This document shows, in pieces, positions 10,415 through 21,245 of a stretch of DNA of 64,000 nt. The stretch is from Paracyclopina nana. Lineage: Eukaryota; Arthropoda; Copepoda; Cyclopoida; Cyclopettidae. The stretch's first letter is position 1, and every line of letters starts with the position of its first letter. The position numbers and the translations under genes are program-made. The notes beneath the pieces are model-generated. The model did not search any database and was not told the origin of the DNA. It was given only the letters and a program-made list of their open reading frames with translations. Location of the stretch: positions 11,408,001 through 11,472,000 of the forward strand of contig JAGUCH010000003.1 of NCBI GenBank assembly GCA_019096065.1. The letters are read 5' to 3'.

Positions 10415-11894
10415 GATGTCTACTGTGCTATACAGAAGGAGTTAGCTTAAGCGTACAAGCAATTGAAAGTGTTGCGTTTTACCAGCGGTGAAATGGTGCA
10501 AAGCGAGAAGATTGGGGGTGTAATAGCCTTGGGAGCTTCCAAAGAACTGGGCTCGACCCCCCGATCAGCTCTCTTTTTATTGGCACCAGATCAGCGCAAC
10601 GGCCGCTCTCATGGCCAGCAGGGGAATTCTGGCCCCTCTGATAAATTGTTTTAAAACGACTCTCTCTCAAGATTGTTTACAAGATCTGGTTTACGACCGG
10701 TGATTTAGGCGGCCAATTTTAGCTATTTAGCTATTAGCGAAGCTTCATTAGCAACAGGATGCGAGCTTGAGTTTTCAACTTCTTGCAGCTGCAACAGCAG
10801 TCGATCTCCCTGTTACTAGGAGTAACCTTGGGAATGGGGCCATAAAGAGGCCAGCGGCTTGGTCTATTTGCGACCGTATTTGCGCGACACAATGCCGGTC
10901 TCCGAGTGACCATTTATGGCCATATTTTGTGCCTGATCCAATCTCGAAAGTGACCGTGAGCGGATTAGCGATAAGCGGTTGAGCCGACCCATCTACGGGT
11001 CAAGGGATTAACTTCCCTATTAATACATTGCTCAGTGATCCTGACTGATCCTCAAGAGCCAAGCCTTTTCCGGCCTTCGCCTGGCGGCCCGCCGCTGGGG
11101 TCCGCCTGACGGCTTCCCGAGGTATACTTCTCGGGGTAATCGATAGTCGTGGCCTGATTTCTTTCTGGCTGCGCGCGCGCCGCAGTATTTGGGAGCGTGT
11201 AGTTAGTTGTTGTTTATTGATCTTAATGCAATCATTAACATGAATCGTTCTGACAAATGCGCGTTTTTCTGCAGAGTAACGCGGCCTCCCTGCCAAGGTT
11301 TCGATGGTGGCCTTGTTGCGAGGGCGAGGCTGTGATGGCGACTCAGGTGTCCAGCGATCTTGCTGCCTGAGGGCCCGTGCTCTCCTGGTGATGCCCGCCA
11401 TTCTCTGTGGCGCAGCCTCAGCCGAGGACAAGCGAGGTGATTCTAGCGACTCAGGTGTCCAGCGATCTTGCTGCCTGAGGGCCCGTGCTCTCCTGGTGAT
11501 GCTCGCCATTCTCTGTGGCGGCCTCAGCCGAGGACAAGCTTGCTCGGCGTACGATAGCCGGCTGACAGCGTATTCGCGATTTTCTGCTATAGTGTCGCGA
11601 TGCCTACTGCCACAACACCTCCATGCGATCCGGGCATACGGCCTCAAGGGACGCGCCCGACCTCGGCCTGGGGTGGATGCTGTGCTCTGGTCATTCTGGC
11701 ACGAATGCTTGACTGGCGCAAGGGTGACGACTCGCTGCCGGTGTCACCGGTGTCTTGCTTGGACTGTGGTGTTGGCCTACGGGTGTGGCTCCTTGCCACG
11801 CCCCTTTTGGTCCCATCTGGCTATTTGCTCAGCCATATTGCTGTCCCTTATTTGCGGGTTTGTTGGGGCGAAGGTGTCGATAACTCGGGGAGTT
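10415..11894 (-). other. Untranslated leader of the retroelement
   Basis: About 1.5 kb between the primer binding site and the gag ATG. It is unusually long for a Ty3/gypsy element and contains a 108-bp tandem duplication (11338-11539). A 215-codon minus-strand ORF (11647-11000) lies in it but has a repetitive, arginine-rich composition and resembles no family I know, so I do not call it a gene. A packaging signal or internal ribosome entry site may lie here; nothing in the sequence proves it. Confidence 0.6.
11338..11539. repeat. Tandem duplication in the element leader
   Basis: Two copies of a segment of about 95 bases, spaced 108 bases apart, starting GCGACTCAGGTGTCC at 11338 and 11446 and ending GAGGACAAGC at 11433 and 11539. 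They differ at only a few positions, so the duplication is young. Confidence 0.85.
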
Positions 11895-11912
11895 GTCCTC
11901 AGCACCGAGCCA
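11895..11912 (-). promoter_or_regulatory. Candidate tRNA primer binding site
   Basis: Three bases inside the 5' LTR, on the minus strand, the sequence begins TGGCTCGGTGCTGAGG. TGG at this place is complementary to the CCA end of a tRNA, as expected for minus-strand priming. I could not assign the tRNA. Confidence 0.65.
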
Positions 11913-11915
11913 ACT

Positions 11916-12110
11916 TGTAGGAGGTTCGTATAGACCCCCCGAGGATGACACGCGCGCCCGCGGGTAGCGATAGAAGAACTTGCTACTGAAACTAGTCGAG
12001 ATGTTTACTCGAGTGCGTCCGTTTATTAACTGCTGTACAATTCGTTTCACCGGGACGGGGCGCTCGCAGGCGCCCACAGAACACACCCGTATACCCGTGT
12101 TCCTGCTACA
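11916..12110 (-). repeat. 5' LTR of the gypsy-type element
   Basis: 195 bp, identical by eye to 1746-1940. It should carry the element's promoter; the minus-strand sequence includes a TTTCAGTAG stretch that resembles an arthropod initiator (TCAGT), but there is no clear TATA box. Confidence 0.95.
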
Positions 12111-12115
12111 AATTA

Positions 12116-12172
12116 ACCAAAATTAGTAATTTTGAGTAGAATTAACCAAAATTAGTAATTTTGAGTAGAATT
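12116..12172. repeat. 29-bp tandem repeat, right half of the split array
   Basis: Two more copies of the unit found at 1689-1745, in phase with it across the insertion once one copy of the target duplication is discounted. Confidence 0.85.
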
Positions 12173-12866
12173 TTTCGGCTTGGCTTTGGTAGCCCAAGTC
12201 AAGCGCATAATTTGGAGTTATAGCAGCCGATTTGTCAAATGTGTCTAGACTCAACTCCAAACCTGTCGAAAATCCTCAATTTTCAAGCTGACCGCGCGTG
12301 TATACCTAACTAATGCAGACATTTGCACAACATGAAATATTTGCGGTCATCTATACCAACTGAGACCCAAAATGGGAGCTTTACTGCTTTTTCGCCTATA
12401 CTACTAGAATATGCAAAGTCGTTCATATATACTGAAATATGGCACAGGTTCCTTTGAGGTCGTGCTGAAATTTTTTGTTTTATCTCGCACTGACCTCCAA
12501 GTTTATCTAGATTAGCAATCCCATAAATCAGCGCGGAAATTCCAATCAAAACAGCCATTCTTTATCAATTTGCCTCACTACGTATTATTGCAGGAAACAA
12601 CTGAAAAGGGTGGTGCTGGTCCCTTATAAAAAGGAACTTGATTTGTCACCGAAATGAGATAGGCCTCCTAAACCTCATTCAAAGCCAATGAACAGGCTCA
12701 TTAGGATTCTGAACACAACAACAACTGGCTACAAAACCGGTTCAAATGTCACTCAAATGGGAAATGTGCAACCCCACCAAACAATTGATTAATTCGCCTA
12801 AAAAAAGATTAATTCACCTTTAAATAAATTGGAAGAACTTGAGTATTTTTTAAGGTACTGTTGAGT

Positions 12867-13432
12867 TACGAATCCGCAAAACTACGAAATGTAAAACTAC
12901 GATGCACAAAACTACGAAGTGCACAATTAAAAAAAGCAAAACTACGATCCCAAAAATTACGAATTCTTGAAAATTCAAGAAGATGATAAAATAGAAAATC
13001 ACTTCGAGCAACTACTAGATTGTCCAACCCCTCTTCCCGGTTTTGAATCTTTTTGGCAACAAAGTAGTGGTTTTCCGTTTCATTAGAAGACCCACGATCA
13101 TAGAACTCGTATGGAAAAATTGGCAAATTTGTAAAGTAAATTGATACAAAATCGGAAAAATCGGAAATTTCCACTAACACGACCGAGCCAATTTTCAAAA
13201 AAAGTCAACTCGAACTAGCTCGTTTTCCCTAACTCCATCACTACAAAAATAAATACTGGATAAAAATGGAATTTATTGCAGTACATTAAAGCTTTGTTTA
13301 TATTATAAAGTTTAAATAAATTATAAAGTTAGATTAGTAGTTTCTGTAATCGTTGTTTTGCTTTTTCGTAGTAGTTTTGCATTTCGTAGCTTATGGATCG
13401 TAGTTTGCTTGTCGCATTTTTGCGGATTCGTA
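12867..13432. mobile_element. MITE-like element with 15-bp TIRs
   Basis: It is bounded by TACGAATCCGCAAAA at 12867 and its reverse complement ending at 13432. The first and last 100 bases hold repeated AAACTACGA motifs in inverted orientation, so the ends could fold together. The AT-rich interior has no coding potential. No clear target duplication was found. Confidence 0.6.
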
Positions 13433-13447
13433 GCTAGACAGATATTC

Positions 13448-14233
13448 CGTATTTTTGGCCAATGATTATCTCACATTTGATGTATGATCTATGCTCAGCT
13501 TACTTCATTTGAGAGGCCGCGGTTATTCAAGTTTGTTTTTTGTAAAAATATTCTACAAATCACATTTTCATGCTTTGAGTTCAATTGATTTCTTGAAAAG
13601 AGCACAACAAAAGCATTGTTCTTGTACTGCGATCGAGCTGTAAATGGCATTTTCCTGGTTATGCACAATTGATTAATGCTTTGTTTTGAACTGCAATATA
13701 AAAGCTTGAGTTATTCAGCAATTTCAGGCCATTAAAATGGCCTTGTGGCCATTCGAGCTTGAAATATCGCATGCATTAGTAAATATACCCCTTATTAGAA
13801 TAGCAAGTGAGAAATGCTTGATCATTGATGCTCAAATGATGACACATAAAAAATGGCCATAATCTCAATATACTGAATCATTTCCCTTGGGTTTTCATCG
13901 TTAAATTGGCCACTTTGAGTCGAGCAGAAAATGTCATCAGTTTTCAATCTAGTATTGAAGTTAAATGCGACAGCTCGTTTGTTAAGGCAGATTAATTTCA
14001 CGCTATAAATACTCAAAGCAGCCAGTAAATAAAGTAAGAATGCATCACTCTCCTATGAATGATGGTGGAATTATGAATGAATCTCAGCTAAAGACTGGCT
14101 GTTCTCCTCCATGAAATTTTACGCTTTTGGCAATTATCTCTAACTGTCTACGGTGCGCCGCGGCCCTCTCAAATGAAGTAAGCTGAGCATAGATCATACA
14201 TCAAATGTGAGATAATCATTGGCCAAAAATACG
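13448..14233. mobile_element. Fold-back element with long (75-bp) TIRs
   Basis: CGTATTTTTGGCCAATG begins a 75-bp arm (13448-13522) whose near-perfect reverse complement lies at about 14158-14233. The interior of about 635 bp is AT-rich and non-coding. This looks like a non-autonomous DNA transposon. Its target duplication is not evident. It starts only 15 bp after the preceding element. Confidence 0.7.
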
Positions 14234-14715
14234 TCAAGCTCGGAAAATGTCATGCACATATTTAGTGGAAATTCCGCTTAGGATGGATAATATGGCGTGT
14301 TGAGCATCGTAGGTGTCGAAAATGTGGGGACACCCATCATTTTGCTCATGATGCAGTCAAAAAACCTCCCACCTTGTTTGTCCCACACATTGGGGATTTA
14401 TCCTATACTACTGCTAATGGAAAAAGTTTGGTCAAAACCGAGCTATAGTTTAGGCACGAAGGACGCTGCGGTTACTGCAGCGCCATCTAGCGGCAGAAAT
14501 TTTTTTGGAGCATATTTTGCCTTTGCTGTAACTTAGCTGCATGAAACGTCCCTGAAATAGTTAATTGGCTATAGAATGAGAATGTCATCTTGGGATGAGC
14601 ATAAATCACTTCTTCTTCTTCTTCCAAACAGCTCTCAAATTGAAAAACTCTACTATAGAAAATTACTGTGCAGAAAAGAGGGGATTTTTTTCTGCACCTG
14701 AATTAACCAGACTTA

Positions 14716-15126
14716 TGTCCTGTTCATGTACGTCCCAAACTCTTTAGGAAAATGCACGAAAAACACCTTGAAAAGAGGAGAAAAATTGTCTTAAGATAAG
14801 CGCGCTAGCCGATACAAAAAATCGGATCGACTTTAAGCCAACTTGAAAGTAAACAAATCTAATTTTGACTACTATGCGCTCCGCATTTTAGTCATTTTGA
14901 GCAAAATCAATAGTTCAATTTCATCTTTTATCAAAGAAACGTTAATAACACTAGTTTGTTTTTAAATAAAGCTGAAAAACATGAGACGAAATCGTAAAAA
15001 TTGCCATTGAAAACGCTGCTCGGCTCCCAGCTGAACTGGTAGAGTGGCAGTCAGCATCAGATTCACTTTTCCTTAAGACAATTTTTTCCATACCTTAAAG
15101 CATTCTTTATATACACGAACAAGGCA
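14716..15126. mobile_element. MITE family B, copy 1
   Basis: About 411 bp, flanked by TTA on both sides (14713-14715, 15127-15129). The left end is TGTCCTGTTCATGTACG and the right end is a decayed inverse of it. It is homologous along its length to 18535-18943, 44100-44714 and 50806-51213. The TWA duplication is that of the PIF/Harbinger superfamily. Confidence 0.85.
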
Positions 15127-15129
15127 TTA

Positions 15130-17402
15130 ATTGCCAGGATTTAAATTGGATACACTCCAATTTCTTGTTTTTGTACTACCTCTGACAGCTGCTCCTCCAC
15201 CCATTTGATATAATTTCAAATGCAATGCCAATGAGGAAAAACGTGCATCTTATTATTGGCCTTTTTATCGTGAAAAGCCTTCAAGACAGGCCAATTGTCA
15301 GCAACAATGAGGATGTGGAAGGCATTATTGAAGAAATTTGACGCCATAATGGATTTTGTGGCAACCTATTGAGCTAATGAAGATGTGTCAAGTCTTTCAA
15401 AAGAATCCATATACATAGTTGTAGATCCTGGTCAATTTTCCTGATAGTGCTATTTTACAACAATTGACTCCTAATAGTATGTTTTTACAAGAATGGATGG
15501 AAATCAGAATTTCTGGCTCACTACCTACAACAATTCCAGGGGCAGGGCAAGGTCACAATTTCAAGCATTAGAGGCCATGTCTGTCAAACGTATGAATGGG
15601 GGCCAGAATGAAGTTGTTTCAAAATGAGCCATTTCTATTGTTATTCATAATATGTGGAACATGCCATAATTGATGGATTTGTTGCTTTGTCATGAGCTGA
15701 AAAAGATCCGAGTTCGCAAAAGGTAAACAGAGGCTAATGGATGACATGCCACTCTATTCAAACACAGCCAAAAAACTGGCTGAAAAAGATCAATTTATCT
15801 TTTTATGAAAGAATTGCACAACCTTTTACCCAATTACAAAGGTCAGCAATCAAGAATTTGAGGCTTTTGATTGATTCTCCTATGAGAGATGAGAAAGTGT
15901 CATTTTTGACTTGGAGCATCCAAAAGTTTTCTTGAGCCATAAATCAAAGGATCAAATTTTTCAAGCCTGAATTTGCCATGGCAAAAAAGGGCTGGTGGTA
16001 TAAGATAAAAAGCATGGAAATGATGAAGAAAAATGATGTTGGCCATGTGTGGTGGTTCTTTTTTTCCATGTGACTAATCTTGCACTCATCATGTTGAATT
16101 TAATTAGTTGTTTACACTCTTGACATTAGCCAAGGCCAGAACACCAGCTCATGAGGGGCAAAAACTGGGATTTTGTCCAAGTGCCAAAATTATGGGTAAA
16201 AAAGGCTGAATGCTTGCAAAACAATCAATCACACAGCTGTGTGTGTGTCGGAAGGTAGTGTGCTCATAGGCATACTTGATGATGCCTAAATTATGTGCTT
16301 TTCAGGCCTTGCTGAAAATCCGTCAAGTCTCGTTTTCCATGCTCCCAAAAAAAGATGACATGTCTATTATTTAGCCAAGGATCAGGCAGGGGAATAATAA
16401 TAATAATAATAGCTCAGCAGAAAAGAATGAGACCCCGAAATTATGCCTCATTTTCTTGTACATGGCTCAATCTTGGTAACTATCTGGGACGAGAAAAATA
16501 CACACACACACATATATAGTCGAGGTGTCCTCTGACAATGACCTTTTCTAAGAAGAAAAGTGGTTTCACTCTTTATGGCACGAGACTCATTAAAGTGTGC
16601 AAAAAGTTGAATGCTGCCATATTTCCATGGGCCATTGCAAATTGACAGCATCTTTTCCTGGTGGCTTTTCTTCAATTTGGCCTCAAATCGAAAACAAAAG
16701 CCTCAATCATAATCAGGGAGGCTTTTGTCAGCTCAAAAGCTGCAATTCACAACCAGACAATCCAGCGCTCGTTTTGTTTCCTTTCAAACGTGAATCTCGT
16801 TATTCTCTTGCGCATTGGATTGTTTATTTGCCGAAACCGCCACTTTTGACCTTTTCGCGACAAAAAGCGGAATGTCTGGGCACGCGTGGTAAAAAAGTGT
16901 AAACAAATAACACAACAACAAAAGTCAAAACAAATTCCTTAACAAAAAACCAAGCATATCCCTGAATGTGTTCAGGTAAGAATTATTTTAATTTCTGAGA
17001 AAAAATTGGACAAGATAAGAAAACGGTCGAAAAGTCAGGTGTTTTAAAATCTAGTTTTAAGTAGAACATGGCTGAAATATGTCCCTTGAAATTTATGGCA
17101 GCTTTTGTGGCAGCTCGTAAAAAGATCCCTAATTTGATATACGAGGTGGGTCAAAAGATTGTCGGCTTTAACTAGCAGATTATTGACCTAAATATTGCCT
17201 GGTCAGGGCTGACATTCAAAACTGCTTCAAGTAGATCCTGCCTATCAGTCGCAAAAGGAACCTAATTAGCTTTTGCTAAGGATCATGACCATGACTATTC
17301 AGGCATGGGGCACTTTGACAACAACCGCCTCATTATGAAGAACAACCGATAATCATCGATTCAGCAATATGTTTGCCTTTCAAGGCACGCAGTACACAGC
17401 AG
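15130..17402. other. Gene-free AT-rich stretch
   Basis: No gene recognised. It holds an (AAT)n microsatellite at about 16392-16410, a (CA)n/(TA)n run at about 16500-16518, and otherwise low-complexity AT-rich sequence. Confidence 0.5.
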
Positions 17403-17405
17403 TTA

Positions 17406-17881
17406 TGCCCTGTTCATCTACAACGACTATTTCAGTCGTAGCTTCAGGATTCTTACAAAAATTTGTCGTTATTCTATAACGGCTAAAATTGCCTTAAGTC
17501 AGCGTAAGACCAGTCGTTAGCGTACGAATCAGGTAAGCGAGTTGGTCAAGTTAAGCGCTTGCAAGCTAGGGTTGACTAAACTAACTTTGCTCAACCGCTA
17601 ACCTTCGAAACTTGCGTTGGTTTAGTCAGTCTTAACGTAAGAACGAGTCTTACAGCAAGTAAAGCCGGCCTGCTAGGGCCAACTAAAATATTCTGCTAGG
17701 TCTATCATTAGTTGGTATTCTTTCTAAAGTTGCATTAGTTTAGTCAATCCTAGAGGCATCAACAACATAACACCGGCTATTAAAAACTACGACAGCTAAT
17801 AGAAATTTGTGGAGCCACGACAACTTTTTTCGTAGGGTAAGACAAGAAAGTTACGAAAAAGTAGAGTAGATGAACAGGGCA
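17406..17881. mobile_element. MITE family C, copy 1
   Basis: 476 bp, bounded by TGCCCTGTTCATCTAC and its reverse complement, with TTA on both sides. It is homologous, in opposite orientation, to 24990-25476. The ends match those of family B almost exactly, but the interior is unrelated. Confidence 0.85.
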
Positions 17882-18534
17882 TTAAAGTGTATCATTACAC
17901 AGCCTATTGAAAAAATAAAGCATCTACCAGCTTTTCTTCATAGAAAATGCTTTTATTGGGGATCATTAGGGCAAATGTAGTGCAAAGAATGCACAGTGGG
18001 CGTAAGGAGCAAGGTTAATTGTAATGATTTCTCTTGGTCACATTTTGTAATCTCAACCCTTGATTTTTTCTTCAACTTCTCAATTATCACAATTAAAATT
18101 GTGTGTTTGAAGTACACAACAGCAATTGTGGCATTATTTCCTCAGGGGGAAATTTGAAAGACAATGCAGTCAAAATTTAAAGAAGCCTCGAGCTGGTCAG
18201 TTGGTTTCCTCTCAATGGAAATATTTTTCTTTTTGCATGCCTCTCTTTTTTTTGCTGCGGTTTCGTTTTTTTGTTTCAGGGTCAAGAAACTCCTTTGTCA
18301 TTTCACGCGCAAAATGCCAATATCTGATAGCAATATTTCACGTGATTGGAGCATTTTTGAAGATTTCCTGCAAAATATTAATTGAATCACTGAGCAGCAG
18401 CTGCCGGACATTATTCAATTTTGCATTTCCTCTTGAGAAAAACTCATCCATTGCTAAATTCCTTCATTTCAATTAGTGCTATATGTCAATTGAAAAAAGG
18501 TCCATTTTTTAAGCAACGTTTGACCATCAGCTAA

Positions 18535-18943
18535 TGTCCTGTTCATGTACGCCCTAAACTCTTCAGGGAAATGCACGAAAAACACCTCAAAGAAAGGAGA
18601 AAAATTGTCTTTTGACAAGCGCCAGCTGATGCTAAAAAAATCGGATCAACTTTAAGCCAACTGGAAAGTAAACAAATATAATTTGGGCAACGAAGCACTC
18701 CGCATTTTAGCCATTTTTGAGCAAAATCACTAGTTACATTTCATCTCTTATCAAAGAAACGTTAAGAAAGCTAGTTTGTTTTGAAAAAAGCTGAAAACGA
18801 TGTGACAAAATAGCAAAAATGGCCATTCAAAACGCTGCTCGGCCCCAAGCTGATCTCGTAGAGTAGCAGTCAGCAACAGATTCACTATTCCTTATGACAA
18901 TTTTGTCCATACCTTAAGGCATTCTTAATACATGAACAGGGCA
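18535..18943. mobile_element. MITE family B, copy 2
   Basis: 409 bp, flanked by TAA on both sides (18532-18534, 18944-18946). It has the best preserved right end of the family (CATGAACAGGGCA). No coding capacity. Confidence 0.85.
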
Positions 18944-19945
18944 TAAGTAGGGCTGTTGGGTGGGCCAAAGCCATCAAAATACTATAATACAAGAGGGGTT
19001 AAAATGAACCAGAACCGATCGGCAATGTGATAGACCGGAGCAAATTGGCATTATGACCAGATCAGAAGCTCATGCAGCAGGCAACCTCGTGATTGAGATC
19101 AGATTCCAATCAAGGCCACATTTTTTTGCTTCATACACATTCATTTATTTCCAATCCTTGCCTACTACTAGCTTGCAGTATCTTTTAAAATGCATTCTGG
19201 GTGTTTTCAGTAGCGGTTCATTATTTTACTTTTTTATTTATACCTTTGTGGTGTTTAGGGATTTATGGCAGCTCTTTGGGAATGCGCAGGCTGTCACGAA
19301 GGATGATAATAGTGTTTTAATGTATGCAAAAGTGCAGCTGACATTATCTGTGTGGCATCAAAGGGTGAGTAGTGCATCAATTCCCATTAAAGTGGCCTTT
19401 TCCCTTCAATCAACCATACTTTCCTGTGGCTAAATGCTCAATTTCAATTTTTGATATAAGCAAAGTCAGCTCAAAGAGCTACGGAAACGATCGTGTGTTA
19501 ATGGCTGTTTCGTCATTATTTTTGGCTCATTTTGCAGATTTATGCAACACGTCTAGTGAAGCACGGATTTGAGTCCTTGCCAATCTTTGTGGGAGGAATG
19601 GCAGCAACAAATCATGACTGGATGCCATTAGGCATCAAAAAAGTCATCTTTTCAGATCATCAGTCAGAAATGGCTTAATGGATCACATCCACCAGGCTTT
19701 ATAGCCATGGAGCTACTTATATTTCCTAAGTAGGTTCAAAGGTGAGCGAAAGTCCCATAACGACCCCCAAAAAGAGTCGACGACTCGGGTGGTGGTGTTC
19801 CTTCCAAGAAATTGAATGGCACCCTGGGAGACTTCATTTGAGTGTGCACAGTGGGGAATTCGAGGCATTATTGCCTACAGTGCAGTGGAGGGCTTTGTTA
19901 GTTCTCAGATAGGTGGCTTGTCAGGGGAAATGGTTGTTATTTTTA

Positions 19946-20477
19946 TCATAAGCCAGTGGAGGGACAAACTTTTTCGACAGGTGGCGCTTTTCGAGCAAGT
20001 TTTTGTGGAAAAACTGTCGCGCGTGAAACTTGACACGTGATTACGAGCGGCCGTTTGATTGGCTGATCAGCCGAGCCAGGCTAAAAAAATTTAGTTCGAA
20101 CAATCAAAAGCTTGAAAGTTTGCGTGAGTTGCTTATGGTTGTATGGCAATTTAAAGGGTGCCATTTTGTCTGTTGATAATGTCATATCAATTAAGTTTTT
20201 GGTACGCATGAAAAACACTGACTAATTGTTAATCGTTTATAAAGCGCAGCCACGTCAAATGTACTCGCCAAAGTTGTCTGACTAGATGGCGCTGCTAATT
20301 TAGCGACTTTACGCCTTTGGTGTTATTAAAATGTGTACCAAGGAAGCTATCTAGCGAAAGGATTCGAGTTTTATTTTTGTGTTGGATCTTCCAATGAAAG
20401 CAATGTGAGACAAAAGTAAGAAAATAATTAACTAGAGGTTTTGTGAGGCTTTTCAAAGCAAAACAACCTTTAATGGC
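19946..20477. mobile_element. MITE family A, copy 1 (long form)
   Basis: The core from about 19946 to 20327 matches 29672-30058, 30975-31361 and 47006-47385. A further 150 bp or so on the right is shared only with the copy at 47006. The ends are degenerate inverted repeats (ATAAGCCA-type). Two CTCF-like motifs lie inside, CAGGTGGCGCT at 19978-19988 and CTAGATGGCGCTG at 20282-20294, in the same orientation. Confidence 0.75.
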
Positions 20478-20979
20478 CAATATCAGAACAAGTTTATTGC
20501 AATGATATGGCATAAATACAGGAATAACCATGCAGAATTTTCTCCTCGCGAAGTGCGTGGCACCAGCAAAAATTCATCCTGTCGTGACAACGCTCGCACC
20601 AGGAAGAAGAGCGAAAATAAAAAATTGCCGAAACCTGCATTAGAGCATAAGTAAAGTTCAAGACCTGCTCACACATGCATAGCACTCTTATAAACCACCA
20701 AAAAACTGGTTTCATTGCAGTTTTTTCTGCTTGCCAAAATGCACCAAAAATACCATCTAAATAGGTTCATAATATATTGGGCCAAAAAGCAGAGTTCCAC
20801 TTAAGTGTGTTGAAATCCTGGTTATTTTCAGCTGAATACATTGTCATGATTATTCATAGATTATATGCGCAAATATGAGCTAGGAATTTTCCAGGAGCTC
20901 GGATTTTTTTATATACAAGTCAAGATGCTGAGAAGATTTCTCACATGGAAGTGAATAATGCGTACGCGCGAATTTCGAA

Positions 20980-21045
20980 CGTACGCATCAGCTGATGTGC
21001 GTACGCTTAAACGCGCTCATCTCAGTGTCGAACTCAGTTAGTGTT
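20980..21045 (+). promoter_or_regulatory. Candidate promoter of the chitin deacetylase gene
   Basis: A near-perfect palindrome (20980-21005) with CGTACGC arms surrounds CATCAGCTGATG, which contains an E-box (CAGCTG). A TCAGTTAG match to the arthropod initiator consensus follows at about 21034, some 210 bases upstream of the ATG at 21246. No TATA box is obvious. Confidence 0.4.
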
Positions 21046-21245
21046 GTGACCATTGGCAGACAACAAGTTCATTTTTGGCAGACATGATATCGGCGGAAAA
21101 GAAAAAGTACTGGCCCATATGAACACACCGAGACGGAAAATGACAGTGCCATAATTTTTGCTTAAAGTGAACATACAGCAAGATAGACAAAAAACTGTAT
21201 AATAGTGAACAAAAAGCTAGGGAATCACGGAATAACCTCGATATA

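Larger units (their letters stand above)
1746..12110 (-). mobile_element. Full-length env-bearing Ty3/gypsy LTR retroelement
   Basis: A 10,365-bp element read on the minus strand. It has two identical 195-bp LTRs beginning TGTAG and ending CTACA, a candidate primer binding site beside the right (5') LTR, a polypurine tract beside the left (3') LTR, and the gene order gag, pro-RT-RNaseH-integrase, env. The target duplication is AATT (1742-1745 and 12111-12114). RNase H directly before integrase places it in the Ty3/gypsy order. A third ORF with a signal peptide and membrane anchor makes it retrovirus-like. Identical LTRs imply a recent insertion. Three single-base frame changes (near 8940, 7796 and 3150) break pro/pol and env in this copy, unless they are assembly errors. 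Confidence 0.95.

Noticed and set aside
11000-11647. 215-codon minus-strand ORF in the retroelement leader
   Set aside because: Arginine-rich, partly made by the tandem duplication, and upstream of gag without resemblance to any retroelement protein.
1746-12110. A host gene cluster or novel system inside this interval
   Set aside because: All large ORFs here fit gag, pol and env of one LTR element bounded by LTRs and a target duplication.
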